A stretch of DNA of 51,516 bases from Clostridiales bacterium UBA2432 (GCA_002342805.1 DDQW01000054.1:1-51516), one strand, 5' to 3'. Shown: positions 26,268 to 35,913, numbered from the stretch's first letter. The notes: generated by a model from the letters alone, not told the origin. Made by a program: numbers and translations.

Positions 26268-27433
26268 TATTCTTGCCTCTCTTTCTTTAAAACATCTTCA
26301 AACACAAGAGATACATAGTCGCGCCTTTGTTCATCAAACTCCTCACCTGAACTATTTATATAAAACTCTTCAAAGAGTTCAATCGGATTTTTTTTAGTGA
26401 ATTGATCGCCTGCTGATGTTTGTTGGTCTCCATCCTTACCTTGAATGGATTCACGTTCTAAGCGAAGTGTATTCGGGTATACTTGGCGCAACTTTTCCAT
26501 GGCATCAATCAACTCTCCTCGATCGGTTAATACCGCCATAATATAATCTTTTGTATTGGTTTCTAAATATACATCCGGCTGAATCAGTTGATTTAATTGG
26601 CCCTTGATACGTCGCATATCACGAAGAGGCTCAAAGCTTACTAAATCAATACTTGCCCTTCCTTTTTCATCTAAATCAATGACAGTGATTGATTTTGATT
26701 GATGGACTTCTGAAAAAGAATATTTCATCAATGAACCTGCATAACGGATATGGGGATATTTTACTTTTTGCGGTTGATGCAAGTGACCTAATGCCACATA
26801 ATTAAATTCTGTAAAATAGTCAACATGTATCGTTTCCGTTCCTCCAATACTAAGGGGACGTTCTGATTCTGATGTAACTAAAGATTCTCCTCCCGCAATG
26901 TATCCGTGGGCTATGCATACTGATCGTTTATTTGGCTCTAATTCATCTTTTATGGTCTCCAGAACATGTTTCATGCCTTGGTCATGGGTTCGAATTGTAT
27001 CGTCACCATATATTTCTCGTAACATTGCCGGTTCAGCATAAGGGATCGGATAAAAACAAACCTCCCCAAAGGCATCCTCTAGAACAATAGGTGTAATACG
27101 TTCTGTCATACGCCCTCGGATATATAAACCATTTTTTTGAAGCATTTGCGTAGCAAAACTTAAACGGTCGGGACTATCGTGATTGCCTGCAATTGCAATC
27201 ACCTTCACCTTTAATGTAACGATAAGTTCACTTAACACTTGATCGAGCAATTCAACCGCTTCCGTCGGAGGTACCGATCGATCATACAAATCACCGGATA
27301 TTATAATAACATCCGGCTTCGTTTGTTGAACATATTTAATGAACTGTTTTAAAATATGACCTTGGTCTTGTGTCATATGCACCCCATGAACTAGCTTTCC
27401 TATGTGCCAATCTCCTGTGTGTATAATTCGCAT
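26267..27433 (-). CDS. sbcD: SbcD: nuclease subunit of the SbcCD complex
   Basis: 388 residues with the Mre11-type metallophosphoesterase motifs in order: GDWHIGK, ISGDLYDRSVP, AIAGNHDSPDRL, HGYIAGGE and LGHLHQPQ. It forms the exonuclease/endonuclease core with SbcC. It starts 13 bases after a surface-protein gene and may share its transcript. Confidence 0.97.
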   Translation of the reverse strand: MRIIHTGDWHIGKLVHGVHMTQDQGHILKQFIKYVQQTKPDVIIISGDLYDRSVPPTEAVELLDQVLSELIVTLKVKVIAIAGNHDSPDRLSFATQMLQKNGLYIRGRMTERITPIVLEDAFGEVCFYPIPYAEPAMLREIYGDDTIRTHDQGMKHVLETIKDELEPNKRSVCIAHGYIAGGESLVTSESERPLSIGGTETIHVDYFTEFNYVALGHLHQPQKVKYPHIRYAGSLMKYSFSEVHQSKSITVIDLDEKGRASIDLVSFEPLRDMRRIKGQLNQLIQPDVYLETNTKDYIMAVLTDRGELIDAMEKLRQVYPNTLRLERESIQGKDGDQQTSAGDQFTKKNPIELFEEFYINSSGEEFDEQRRDYVSLVFEDVLKKERQE

Positions 27434-27446
27434 AAATGCCCCTTCC

Positions 27447-29042
27447 TCATCGGTTGAGTAACCGCTTTATTGTAATTATGGCCTGTTCTCTTGTGTATGG
27501 ACTGTTGGGCGCAAAAGAACCGTCTGCTAAGCCACCCATAACCGCTTTGTTATTAGCCGGATCAACAACTGTGGAAACATAGTCAACAGCTTCTTCTGCC
27601 CAATCTGAAATTCCTTCTTCATCTGTAAAGCCTTGTTCTTCAGTTTCGCTCCTTGAAATTTCTAAATACTCACCTACCCGATACAGCATTGCTGCGGCTT
27701 CTTGTCGGCGAATTCCGCCATTGGGATTAAACTGATTGTTTCCGATTCCATTGACAATTCCAAGTCCAGCTGCAAGTTCAACATCCACATCGCTTGTGTC
27801 CGTAAATCCAATCTCCGAGTATCCTTCTGATTGCAAGAGTTCATTATATGTTTGTCCTGTATATTCTTGAAGCCCATATATAAGTAAACGTGTAAAATCA
27901 ATACGTGTGATATCATCCGTGTAATTATCCATCAACATTTCCGGAATCAACTGCATTGCATCGGCTTCAAGCAGTTCTTCAAATGCCCAAATTGAGGGTT
28001 GATCTTCCAAATCAAAAAAGTTGACTTCATAAGTAATTGGCATTTCGTAGCCTTCCATGGTTATTCCGCTCACATCAACACGAAAGTTATCTCCCGACTC
28101 ATAGCTTATTTCATTTGGATTCGGACGGAATATAATGGTTTTATCTATACCATACAAACTATTTTCTATTGTAAAAAACGATGTATTTATGGCACTAGCT
28201 GTATTACTATTTGTCTCATTATTAAATACAAAGATTTCACCGGTATCCATGTTCGTTAATTCCACTGTAACAGAATTCATCTGCGGATTATCATAATCTT
28301 CACCTAGATGAATACTCCACGGAGTTGACGTTTTTATAAATTCAATCGGCATATTTCCGGCAGCCGGCCATGCGATATATTGATAGTCAAGTGTCGTTTT
28401 TCTTGATTGGTCAAATACGTAGGTTGCTGTAAATCCATTATAACTAGAACTTACTAAGGTATCAACATAACCGAAGCCTATTTTTTGCATCGAAGGATTC
28501 AGTAACCATCGTCGATGGCCAACCACTCCAATATTATATGCATCATCATCTTGAAGATAGCCCCATAGAATGCTACTTGCAATGGTCGGAAAACCTGCCG
28601 CTAAGTTTGAGGCAGCAGAGCCTTCTTTTCCGATTTGATATGTTTCATCCGAAATCAATGATGGTTTTTCAGGATAATGGCTAATCGTGGCATTCAACAT
28701 ATTGACATAACTTGCATATTGAGCCACTTTATTTAGTTGGCTATCCATTTGCAGGTCCCCAGGTAGTCCGACTAACCTCCTTGCTAAATTGCTTACTCCA
28801 AGCGCACGTTGCAATTCTTCTTCTTCCACCTGTCCCACTGTATATACATATCCTACTGTTGGTTCAATAGTATATTGTGTGGATTCTTCATCATTGAATC
28901 GAAAGGGATGTTGATGGTATTTATTCAAAATCTCAATTTTTGACGGCAATAATAAATCGCCGTTTTCTTGTGCCTGAATATCCATTAAACTTATACTTGT
29001 AAATAATAAAAAAAGACTCATTATAGCATAATATTTTTTCAT
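27447..29042 (-). CDS. Secreted CAP-domain protein with C-terminal SLH repeats
   Basis: 531 residues: signal peptide (to about 26), a CAP/SCP-like domain (about 75-200; LNKVAQYASYVNMLNATISHYP, NIGVVGHRRWLLNP), a beta-rich middle, and three SLH-like repeats (about 335-531; VNGIGNNQFNPNGGIRRQEA, MGGLADGSFAPNSPYTREQA) that would bind cell-wall polymer. CAP proteins in bacteria are often wall-associated, with few known activities. ATG at 29042 is chosen because GAGG stands 9 bases upstream; the ATG three codons earlier is too close to it. Confidence 0.88.
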   Translation of the reverse strand: MKKYYAIMSLFLLFTSISLMDIQAQENGDLLLPSKIEILNKYHQHPFRFNDEESTQYTIEPTVGYVYTVGQVEEEELQRALGVSNLARRLVGLPGDLQMDSQLNKVAQYASYVNMLNATISHYPEKPSLISDETYQIGKEGSAASNLAAGFPTIASSILWGYLQDDDAYNIGVVGHRRWLLNPSMQKIGFGYVDTLVSSSYNGFTATYVFDQSRKTTLDYQYIAWPAAGNMPIEFIKTSTPWSIHLGEDYDNPQMNSVTVELTNMDTGEIFVFNNETNSNTASAINTSFFTIENSLYGIDKTIIFRPNPNEISYESGDNFRVDVSGITMEGYEMPITYEVNFFDLEDQPSIWAFEELLEADAMQLIPEMLMDNYTDDITRIDFTRLLIYGLQEYTGQTYNELLQSEGYSEIGFTDTSDVDVELAAGLGIVNGIGNNQFNPNGGIRRQEAAAMLYRVGEYLEISRSETEEQGFTDEEGISDWAEEAVDYVSTVVDPANNKAVMGGLADGSFAPNSPYTREQAIITIKRLLNR

Positions 29043-29083
29043 TAGCTTCATCCTCTATTCTTTTTTATTGTATTATAAGATAT

Positions 29084-29092
29084 ATTATACCA
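29084..29092 (-). promoter_or_regulatory. Extended -10 promoter of the CAP-SLH/sbcDC region
   Basis: On the minus strand TGGTATAAT (TATAAT at 29084-29089) lies just after the terminator of the upstream lipoprotein gene and 42 bases before the start. No convincing -35. Confidence 0.45.
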
Positions 29093-29100
29093 TTATTCAC

Positions 29101-29131
29101 AAAAAAAGTCCCTGCATACGCAGGGACTTTT
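29101..29131 (-). terminator. Rho-independent terminator after the lipoprotein gene
   Basis: A 12-bp stem AAAAGTCCCTGC/GCAGGGACTTTT (29104-29115, 29120-29131) with a 4-base loop, followed on the minus strand by further T residues. Confidence 0.9.
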
Positions 29132-29145
29132 CATTGAACATACTA

Positions 29146-30003
29146 TCATCCATCTCCCTCTAGTCCTTCCATATCATACATTTCGTATAATTGTTCCATA
29201 TCAATAAACTCAATATCGTCTGGTGGAGAAAATGTCGATTCATCCATTTGAAAATCATTGGTTATTTCATTTACACGATAACTTGACGTTAATTGGTCTC
29301 CAATATACACTTCTGTTTTAATCGGATACCAATACTCCGTAGATATCCACTCTTTACTTATATAATCTTCTTCACCCATATCGGTTTGAACTTCTAAATA
29401 TAAAACTTCCATTCCGTCTAATGTTGTCATCTCAGCATGTCTTAGACCTTCAATATTTTCAATATAGGATTCGTCAAAGGTTGATTCAAATTCCATCTCC
29501 TCATCTTCCGGTAAAAACTCCATATCAAGATCCATGTCTGTATCATGATACATCATTCCTTGTCCTTCGATGGAATTATACATATAGGTAATGCCTTTTG
29601 ATCCATCATAAATCATTAACGTTAAGCCTTGACCATCTTCTGTCTCTACACGCATACTATCTTCATATATTGTCATTTTAGTTACATAAGAGAAACCATC
29701 TGCTTGCGTTGTTGCTTCTACATATAATTGATTATTCTCCTTAACTTCAATTGATTCTAAGAGATCATAGCCTGATAGTGATGTATCTTCATTACTCTCA
29801 TCTTCATTACTCTCATTATCAGTAGCATCCGTATTATCAATCTCTGCATCATCTTCAGCATCAAGGTTATCTTGCACGTCATTACCTACTTCTTCATTCA
29901 TCTGAGTATCATCGACTTGATCTTCTGTTATCTCCTGATTCGACCCACATGACGTCACTAATAAACTAAATACTACTATTAAAAACATTATTTTTTTTCT
30001 CAT
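29146..30003 (-). CDS. Acidic envelope lipoprotein, LolA-fold-like
   Basis: 285 residues: signal peptide with lipobox LVTSC (Cys19), a long Asp/Glu/Asn-rich tether (20-78) and a beta-rich domain whose layout resembles LolA/LppX-type or DUF4412-type lipoproteins (VEATTQADGFSYVTKMTIYE, YWYPIKTEVYIGDQLTSSY, STFSPPDDIEFID). No catalytic motif seen. A role in binding a hydrophobic ligand or sensing is inference. AAGGAG precedes the ATG. It is monocistronic, bounded by its own terminator. Confidence 0.75.
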   Translation of the reverse strand: MRKKIMFLIVVFSLLVTSCGSNQEITEDQVDDTQMNEEVGNDVQDNLDAEDDAEIDNTDATDNESNEDESNEDTSLSGYDLLESIEVKENNQLYVEATTQADGFSYVTKMTIYEDSMRVETEDGQGLTLMIYDGSKGITYMYNSIEGQGMMYHDTDMDLDMEFLPEDEEMEFESTFDESYIENIEGLRHAEMTTLDGMEVLYLEVQTDMGEEDYISKEWISTEYWYPIKTEVYIGDQLTSSYRVNEITNDFQMDESTFSPPDDIEFIDMEQLYEMYDMEGLEGDG

Positions 30004-30119
30004 TTTCAGTCTCCTTTCCTCTATCTCATCTATGTTTCTTTCTGCTTTTATTGTAACACAAAGGAGTTCACAGTATTATCCGACAAAATACCTAAAGCTT
30101 AGTAAGGTTAAAATCTTCG

Positions 30120-30148
30120 TTGACATCTCCTCTATAATCTGCTATTAT
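30120..30148 (+). promoter_or_regulatory. Promoter of metNIQ
   Basis: TTGACA (30120-30125), a 17-base spacer and TATTAT (30143-30148). The leader of about 75 bases to the start holds only a weak AU hairpin (CATATA/TATATG near 30167-30183); no S-box or T-box signature is visible between 30004 and 30230. Confidence 0.75.
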
Positions 30149-30230
30149 CTTAGCAACCTATATCACATATATTTTTTATATGATTTTTGTGAGCTATCTA
30201 TAGGCAATATAATTAGATTGAGGTGATTCT

Positions 30231-31250
30231 TTGAACCAAACCGCACCTATTATTGAGTTAAAAGACCTTCGAAAAACCTTTATTACAAAAGATGGTGTTG
30301 TTGAAGCATTGAATGACATTAATGTTTCCATTGCTAAAGGAGAAATATTTGGAATTATCGGACTTAGTGGCGCAGGAAAAAGTACACTCGTTCGCTGTAT
30401 TAATCTTTTAGAACAACCTACATCCGGCTCTGTGATTTTTAATGGTCTAAATTTAGAAACCATGCCCAATAGCGACCTTCTTAAAGTTCGTCAATCCATG
30501 GGTATGATTTTTCAACAATTCAACTTGCTCATGCAGCGAAACACGATTGAAAACATTTGTTTTCCCATGGAGATTGCCGGCATGTCAAAAAAACAATCTC
30601 GTAAGCGAGCCTTTGAGCTCTTAGATATTGTTGGTCTAAGCGACAAGGCAAAAGCATATCCTGCTCAATTGTCCGGTGGACAAAAGCAACGTGTTGCCAT
30701 TGCCAGAGCTCTCGCTACAAATCCAGAGGTATTACTATGTGATGAAGCAACAAGTGCTTTAGATCCCACAACAACAAAGTCTATACTCGGTTTACTTAAA
30801 AAAATTAACAAAGAATTGGGTATTACCGTTATTATAATTACGCATGAAATGAATGTCATTGAAGAAATATGTCATCGCGTTGCAATTATGGACCAAAGCA
30901 GAATCGTTGAAATGGGTGATGTTGAAGAGATTTTTATCAAACCAAAGTCAAAGATATCCCGCCAGCTCATCTTTTCAGACGAAACCCATATTGATACTTT
31001 TGTTGGGGAGCACAAATGCCGCATCATCTTCGACGGACGGACCTCGTTTGAACCCATTATTTCAAATATGATTCTAGAATGCAAGACCGGCGTTAACATT
31101 CTTTTTGCCGACACAAAAGATATTGACGGAAAAGCATTTGGACAAATGATTATTCAACTTCCTGACCAAGAGCGTAATCGAAACCGAATCTTTAGTTATC
31201 TTGATTCCAACAACATTCCTTATGAGGAGGTGGACGATCATGTTATTTGA
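30231..31250 (+). CDS. metN: Methionine ABC transporter ATPase MetN
   Basis: 339 residues. Walker A GLSGAGKST (44-52), Q-loop FQQFNLL, signature LSGGQKQRVAIARAL, Walker B VLLCDEATSALD, then a C-terminal NIL domain (about 265-339) that in this family binds methionine and inhibits transport. The TTG start is supported by GAGGTGA four bases upstream. First gene of metN-metI-metQ; overlaps metI by 11 bases. Confidence 0.95.
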   Translation: MNQTAPIIELKDLRKTFITKDGVVEALNDINVSIAKGEIFGIIGLSGAGKSTLVRCINLLEQPTSGSVIFNGLNLETMPNSDLLKVRQSMGMIFQQFNLLMQRNTIENICFPMEIAGMSKKQSRKRAFELLDIVGLSDKAKAYPAQLSGGQKQRVAIARALATNPEVLLCDEATSALDPTTTKSILGLLKKINKELGITVIIITHEMNVIEEICHRVAIMDQSRIVEMGDVEEIFIKPKSKISRQLIFSDETHIDTFVGEHKCRIIFDGRTSFEPIISNMILECKTGVNILFADTKDIDGKAFGQMIIQLPDQERNRNRIFSYLDSNNIPYEEVDDHVI

Positions 31251-31902
31251 CCGCGTTGTATTAGAAATGTTAGGTATGGGAATTTTAGAATCTCTGTATA
31301 TGACCTTTGTTTCTTCATTTATTGCTTATGCTATAGGCTTGCCAACAGGTATTTTATTAGTCATTACCGATAGCGATGGCGTTCTACCCAAACCTATGCT
31401 AAATAAAATTGTTGGATTGATCGTAAACCTGTTACGATCCGTTCCTTTTATCATCTTATTGATTTGGGTTATACCGGTCACGCGATTTATCGTCGGCACC
31501 ACCATCGGTCCAACCGCCGTCATTGTGCCACTAACGATTGCTTCTGCACCTTATATTGCACGTCTTGTAGAAAGCTCCTTAAAAGAAGTGGATTCAGGAG
31601 TTATTGAAGCCGCACAATCTATGGGGGCCAATACTTGGCACATCATTTTTAAAGTGCTCATTCCTGAAGCAATGCCTTCATTACTTATGGGTGGCGCCAT
31701 TGCAGTTACAACAATATTAGCTTATTCCGCTATGGCAGGTTTTGTCGGCGGGGGCGGACTCGGAGATATTGCCATCCGTTACGGCTATTATCGATATCAA
31801 ACAGAACTTATGATTGTTACTGTTGTTATTCTTGTCATTATAGTCCAACTCATTCAAGAACTTGGTGCTCTATGGAAAAAACATATTGATCACAGCAATT
31901 AA
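31240..31902 (+). CDS. metI: Methionine ABC transporter permease MetI
   Basis: 220 residues, five to six membrane helices, with the ATPase-coupling loop GVIEAAQSMGANTWHIIFKVLIPEA and the family end GGGGLGDIAIRYGYYRYQ. ATG at 31240 follows AGGAGGTGG; a start further upstream in the metN gene lacks a site. It partners MetN and MetQ. Confidence 0.95.
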   Translation: MLFDRVVLEMLGMGILESLYMTFVSSFIAYAIGLPTGILLVITDSDGVLPKPMLNKIVGLIVNLLRSVPFIILLIWVIPVTRFIVGTTIGPTAVIVPLTIASAPYIARLVESSLKEVDSGVIEAAQSMGANTWHIIFKVLIPEAMPSLLMGGAIAVTTILAYSAMAGFVGGGGLGDIAIRYGYYRYQTELMIVTVVILVIIVQLIQELGALWKKHIDHSN

Positions 31903-31919
31903 TAAAAGGAGGATATTAC

Positions 31920-32732
31920 ATGAAAAAAACATTTAGTATTTTAGCATTATTATCAGTATTAATTTTAGGCTTAGTTGGGTGTGGCCAAAGCGGTAACTCC
32001 GATAAGGTCATTAAAATCGGAGCAACTCCAAAGCCACATAGCGAAATTTTAGAACAGGTAAAAGAACAACTTGATTCAGACGGTTACACCTTAGAAATAG
32101 TCGAATATACCGACTATGTACAACCTAATGTAGCTCTGGATTCCGGTGATTTGGATGCAAACTTTTTCCAACACCAGCCTTACCTTGATCAATATAACGC
32201 AGAAAACGAAACCGATTTAATCTCAGCTGCAATCATTCACTATGAGCCTTTTGGTATCTACCCAGGTAAAACAAGTTCTATTGACGCCCTAGAAGACGGA
32301 GCTCAAATCGCCGTTCCAAACGATGCCACCAATGAAGCTAGAGCTTTACTGCTCCTTCAAGACCAAGGCTTAATAACACTTACTGAAGATGCCGGCTTAG
32401 ACGCAACGATTAATAACATTGTTGAGAATCCTAAAAATATAGACATTCTAGAAATCGAAGCTGCTCAGCTCACGCGTTCACTACAGGATGTTGATATGGC
32501 TGTCATTAACGGTAACTACGCTATCGATGCCGGTCTAAACGTTGCAAGGGATGCACTTGCAGTTGAGGATAAAGATTCTACGGCCGCTGAAACATTCGGT
32601 AATATTATTGCCGTCAAAAACGGTAATGAAAGCTCCGAAAAAATACAAGCCTTAGTCAATGCACTTCAAAGTGAAGCCGTAAGAGAATTTATCGAAACCA
32701 CTTATGAAGGAGCCGTCATTCCAAAGTTTTAA
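31920..32732 (+). CDS. metQ: Methionine-binding lipoprotein MetQ
   Basis: 270 residues: signal with lipobox GLVGC (Cys21), then the NlpA/MetQ family fold (IKIGATPKPHSEILEQVK, ANFFQHQPYLDQYN, IAVPNDATNEARALLLLQ). Binds methionine or a derivative outside the membrane and delivers it to MetI. It follows metI by 17 bases with AAAGGAGG and ends at a strong terminator. Confidence 0.94.
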   Translation: MKKTFSILALLSVLILGLVGCGQSGNSDKVIKIGATPKPHSEILEQVKEQLDSDGYTLEIVEYTDYVQPNVALDSGDLDANFFQHQPYLDQYNAENETDLISAAIIHYEPFGIYPGKTSSIDALEDGAQIAVPNDATNEARALLLLQDQGLITLTEDAGLDATINNIVENPKNIDILEIEAAQLTRSLQDVDMAVINGNYAIDAGLNVARDALAVEDKDSTAAETFGNIIAVKNGNESSEKIQALVNALQSEAVREFIETTYEGAVIPKF

Positions 32733-32741
32733 TTGAACATT

Positions 32742-32786
32742 AAAAAGCAGGCTGGCACGGACGAATCCGTGTCAGCCTGCTTTTTT
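32742..32786. terminator. Bidirectional terminator between metQ and the NYN gene
   Basis: A 16-bp stem with one G-U pair (32746-32761 and 32766-32781) and a CGAA loop is followed by T6 on the plus strand and by T5 on the minus strand, so it can end both convergent transcripts. Confidence 0.93.
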
Positions 32787-32809
32787 GTACACATCAAAAT
32801 ATATTAATC

Positions 32810-33556
32810 CTATTTATTCCGAATATAATAATGGGTGACTCTTGCATTACTTGTCTTTTGGGATTGCAATTCAAATCGATTTAATGAGTGAATCAAGGGT
32901 TTTAATTTTGTATGTCCATAGTTTCGAACATCAAAATCCGGATAACGCTTATTTAACCGTGTACCAACTTCTCCAAGGTATGCCCAACCTTCTTCATCTG
33001 AACAATCAGATATGATTTGGCGAATGGTACGGATTAAATCTTTGACATCTGCAAATCCATTTTTATCTTTGATTTGATTATTGTTTTTATTTGTTGTCGC
33101 CTCTGTACTTACCGGTTCTTTTGCCAATACTTCTAGATATTTGAACTTTTCACAAGCCGATATGAAGGGTTTTGGTGTTTTTCGTTCCCCCATGCCAATG
33201 ACATACATAGCCGCTTCTCTAAGCCTTGATGCCAAGCGTGTAAAATCACTGTCACTCGATACAATACAAAATCCATCTACATTTCCTGAATACAATATAT
33301 CCATAGCATCAATAATTAAGGATGCGTCTGTTGAATTTTTCCCTATTGTATAACCATATTGCTGAATCGGTGTAATTGAATAATCTAAAAGTATCGACTT
33401 CCATGACCCTAGATTGGGGCGAGTCCAATCCCCATATATACGTTTAATCGTCGGCGTCCCATGATTCGATATTTCATCAAAAATATATTTTATATATTTG
33501 TCGGATACATTATCCGCATCAATGAGTACTGCAATCTTTAGATCTTTTTCCGTCAT
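32810..33556 (-). CDS. NYN-domain (LabA/DUF88-like) protein with OST-HTH/LOTUS domain
   Basis: 248 residues. The NYN (PIN-like) nuclease domain (about 5-150) has the acidic positions in LIDADNVS, NSTDASLIIDAMD and VSSDSDFTRLASRLRE, matching the metal site of the family. A linker rich in Asn and Lys leads to a C-terminal OST-HTH/LOTUS domain (about 175-245) that in other proteins binds RNA. A ribonuclease acting on structured RNA is the reasonable inference; the target is unknown. ATG at 33556 follows GAGGAGAGG; it is 20 bases downstream of the SLH-protein gene. Confidence 0.88.
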   Translation of the reverse strand: MTEKDLKIAVLIDADNVSDKYIKYIFDEISNHGTPTIKRIYGDWTRPNLGSWKSILLDYSITPIQQYGYTIGKNSTDASLIIDAMDILYSGNVDGFCIVSSDSDFTRLASRLREAAMYVIGMGERKTPKPFISACEKFKYLEVLAKEPVSTEATTNKNNNQIKDKNGFADVKDLIRTIRQIISDCSDEEGWAYLGEVGTRLNKRYPDFDVRNYGHTKLKPLIHSLNRFELQSQKTSNARVTHYYIRNK

Positions 33557-33575
33557 AACCTCTCCTCTCGATGCT

Positions 33576-35843
33576 TTATTGGCCAATTTCAACCTCCACC
33601 GAATAGGCATCATTTTTATTGGTTGTACGAATACCACCATAATTAACAAGCTCATCAAACGTTATTTCATACGCTTGATCTAAATCAAGAGAATCAAACT
33701 TCATCACCATTGTTAATGGATTGGAATATGTTACGTGGGTTGGTACTTTTTCAATTTTTATACCGTTGTCATAATAGAATAGGGAATAATTCGTATTTAA
33801 TATATTCGGTATCCCCAATGCAATTTCTTTGCTAAATTCCACTTTAATCGAGTCACTACCAATTGTTGTGGCCTTTTCAATGTAGGTCGCAGTAACATCA
33901 CTACGATTATGTCTAAAGTTATAATCATCTACGTTATTGAAACTATTTCCAACGATATCTGTAAGTGTTCCGACAATGACAAGTTCATATCGGTCACGAT
34001 CTTCAAGGGCATCATCTTCATCTAGGAAAAGCTTAACTTCTTGACTACCTTCTTTGTGATAAACTGCAATAGGACGTCCTGTATAACCTGTTTCAGTAAT
34101 TCCCCAAATCTCATAATTATCCGGATCACTTGCCGATTCATGACCTAATACTCTGTCAAATTTCACAGTTATAGTATTCCCATCAACTATGCTTATTCCT
34201 CTAATGTCAAGTTCATCATCAAAATCAATATCTGCTTCGAACCCATACTCACGCTCTGTTATGGAAAACTGTTTTGTCGTATCTGTAATATGATTAATCA
34301 TCAATGTGAATTCATCCCGATCAAACATGCGTTCGTCTGTTGTCAAATAAACCACATTACCACTTCCAACAACTTCTGCCTTATTAATTCGAATTGGATA
34401 TTCATCGTCAAACAGTAGATAATAGCTAAAAACTTGTTCAGCTATAACTGAATTTAAAACTTTATTAAATTCTAACATAATCGTATAGTCATTTAGGGTT
34501 TCAATATCTTCTAATTCAAAGCGTTCATTTTCATCGATGTTCGATTCAAATGTCACTGCATCGCCTTTTCCGTCATTTAGTTGCACACCATAACTGCTGG
34601 TTAATCCACTATCAATGCTAAGTTTAAACATTCCTTCTTCTTCAAATGTATAATTTCGCAAATAAATCGATACACCATTATCAGAACCTGCAAGTTGATT
34701 AATCTGCATGCTTGTTGTACTGCCTTCAATGAGCAACTTAGTATCTTCATAAATGTTATAGTATCTCGCTTGGTAGGCATTGCTATTCACCGGATGTGTA
34801 AAATAAACATATATAACATTGTTACTCACTTGTTCTACTTTGCTGATTCTGAAAAAATCAGATTCTAAGTTCTCCGGACGATATCCCAAAAAATCTTTTT
34901 TCAGACTATAGTTATTACGATTTCCATACGCGTCAACAACTTCTGCAATAACAATGGTATATTTTTCTTCAATCTCTTGTTCCTCTTCGAAGCGAATACG
35001 ATAGGTATTGTCTTCGCGATCACTCACAAAAGCCACCTCAAATTGCACTTCATCATCAGAAGACAAATATACTGTGATTTGTTCTTCATCAAGATCTTCA
35101 ATCGCTTCATTGAAGGTCACTAAAATTGTTTCTTCATCTTCAGCAACGATTTTTTCAATCTCTGTATCGACTGTATCCTTCATTAACAATAATTTTTTTG
35201 CCTGTTCTTCACTGATAATGTCTTTCTCAATAAATGTTTCAATCATTTGCTCGCCGGTGTCTTCATGTTCGATTTGCATGGATGTATGCAAGACTTCTAC
35301 AACATCCCCCCGCGTATAATTTGTGTTATCCGTTGCACGATATCGGTAGTCTTCATTAGTGACAACGCCTTTGGTGTAAGCCATGTAATAAACGCTATTC
35401 CAGTCAAAATCTTCCTCGTATTCATAGCCTAAAACAACAAGCAACATTTTAAGAAATGCTTTTTCACTTAAATATTCTTCCGGCTTAAAACTTCCATCAG
35501 TATATCCGTTGATAATACCCTCTTCGTCACAATAACCAACATATGGTGCATACCATGATGCCGAGCTAACATCATTATACTCCGTATTACTGTAGTCTGT
35601 TCTGTCAGCTAAGACATCATTCTCAACACCTAAAAAACGTACAATAAACGTAGCTGCTTCACTACGTTTAAGTTTACCCTCTAAGTTATACCCCGTTCCT
35701 GTTCCACGAAGTATCCCTAGTGTATTTAATATTTGTGCTTTTCCTTCTACGCTAACATTCGTAGCAGCAAAAGATGTTGTTAAACTTGAAACAATCAAGC
35801 TAACAAGGAGCATCAATGTAAAAAATCGTTTTATTCCATTCAT
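33576..35843 (-). CDS. Surface protein with N-terminal SLH repeats and Ig-like repeats
   Basis: 755 residues: signal peptide (cleavage near SFA), three SLH repeats (about 25-200; GYTDGSFKPEEYLSEKA is typical), then about five repeated Ig-like (SbsA/Big-type) modules, each opening with a strand pattern such as DEETILVTFNEAI, SNNVIYVYFTHPV, NDYTIMLEFNKVL, DGNTITVKFDRVL and GSDSIKVEFSKEI. Likely an S-layer or wall-anchored protein. The start at 35843 is chosen because the predicted transcription start near 35877 leaves too short a leader for the in-frame ATG at 35867; the choice is not certain. Confidence 0.88.
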   Translation of the reverse strand: MNGIKRFFTLMLLVSLIVSSLTTSFAATNVSVEGKAQILNTLGILRGTGTGYNLEGKLKRSEAATFIVRFLGVENDVLADRTDYSNTEYNDVSSASWYAPYVGYCDEEGIINGYTDGSFKPEEYLSEKAFLKMLLVVLGYEYEEDFDWNSVYYMAYTKGVVTNEDYRYRATDNTNYTRGDVVEVLHTSMQIEHEDTGEQMIETFIEKDIISEEQAKKLLLMKDTVDTEIEKIVAEDEETILVTFNEAIEDLDEEQITVYLSSDDEVQFEVAFVSDREDNTYRIRFEEEQEIEEKYTIVIAEVVDAYGNRNNYSLKKDFLGYRPENLESDFFRISKVEQVSNNVIYVYFTHPVNSNAYQARYYNIYEDTKLLIEGSTTSMQINQLAGSDNGVSIYLRNYTFEEEGMFKLSIDSGLTSSYGVQLNDGKGDAVTFESNIDENERFELEDIETLNDYTIMLEFNKVLNSVIAEQVFSYYLLFDDEYPIRINKAEVVGSGNVVYLTTDERMFDRDEFTLMINHITDTTKQFSITEREYGFEADIDFDDELDIRGISIVDGNTITVKFDRVLGHESASDPDNYEIWGITETGYTGRPIAVYHKEGSQEVKLFLDEDDALEDRDRYELVIVGTLTDIVGNSFNNVDDYNFRHNRSDVTATYIEKATTIGSDSIKVEFSKEIALGIPNILNTNYSLFYYDNGIKIEKVPTHVTYSNPLTMVMKFDSLDLDQAYEITFDELVNYGGIRTTNKNDAYSVEVEIGQ

Positions 35844-35884
35844 CCTTATTATCCATTCCTTTCTCATTTGTCTTTATTATCCCC

Positions 35885-35913
35885 ATTATATCACTAGTTC
35901 AAATGGTAAACAA
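35885..35913 (-). promoter_or_regulatory. Promoter of the SLH/Ig-repeat surface protein gene
   Basis: On the minus strand, TTGTTT (35908-35913), 17 bases, then TATAAT (35885-35890) with a TGA extension. It is a strong match, as expected for an abundant surface protein. Confidence 0.65.

Noticed and set aside
30004..30230. SAM riboswitch or T-box before metN
   Set aside because: The conserved riboswitch core sequences are not visible and the leader after the promoter is too short.
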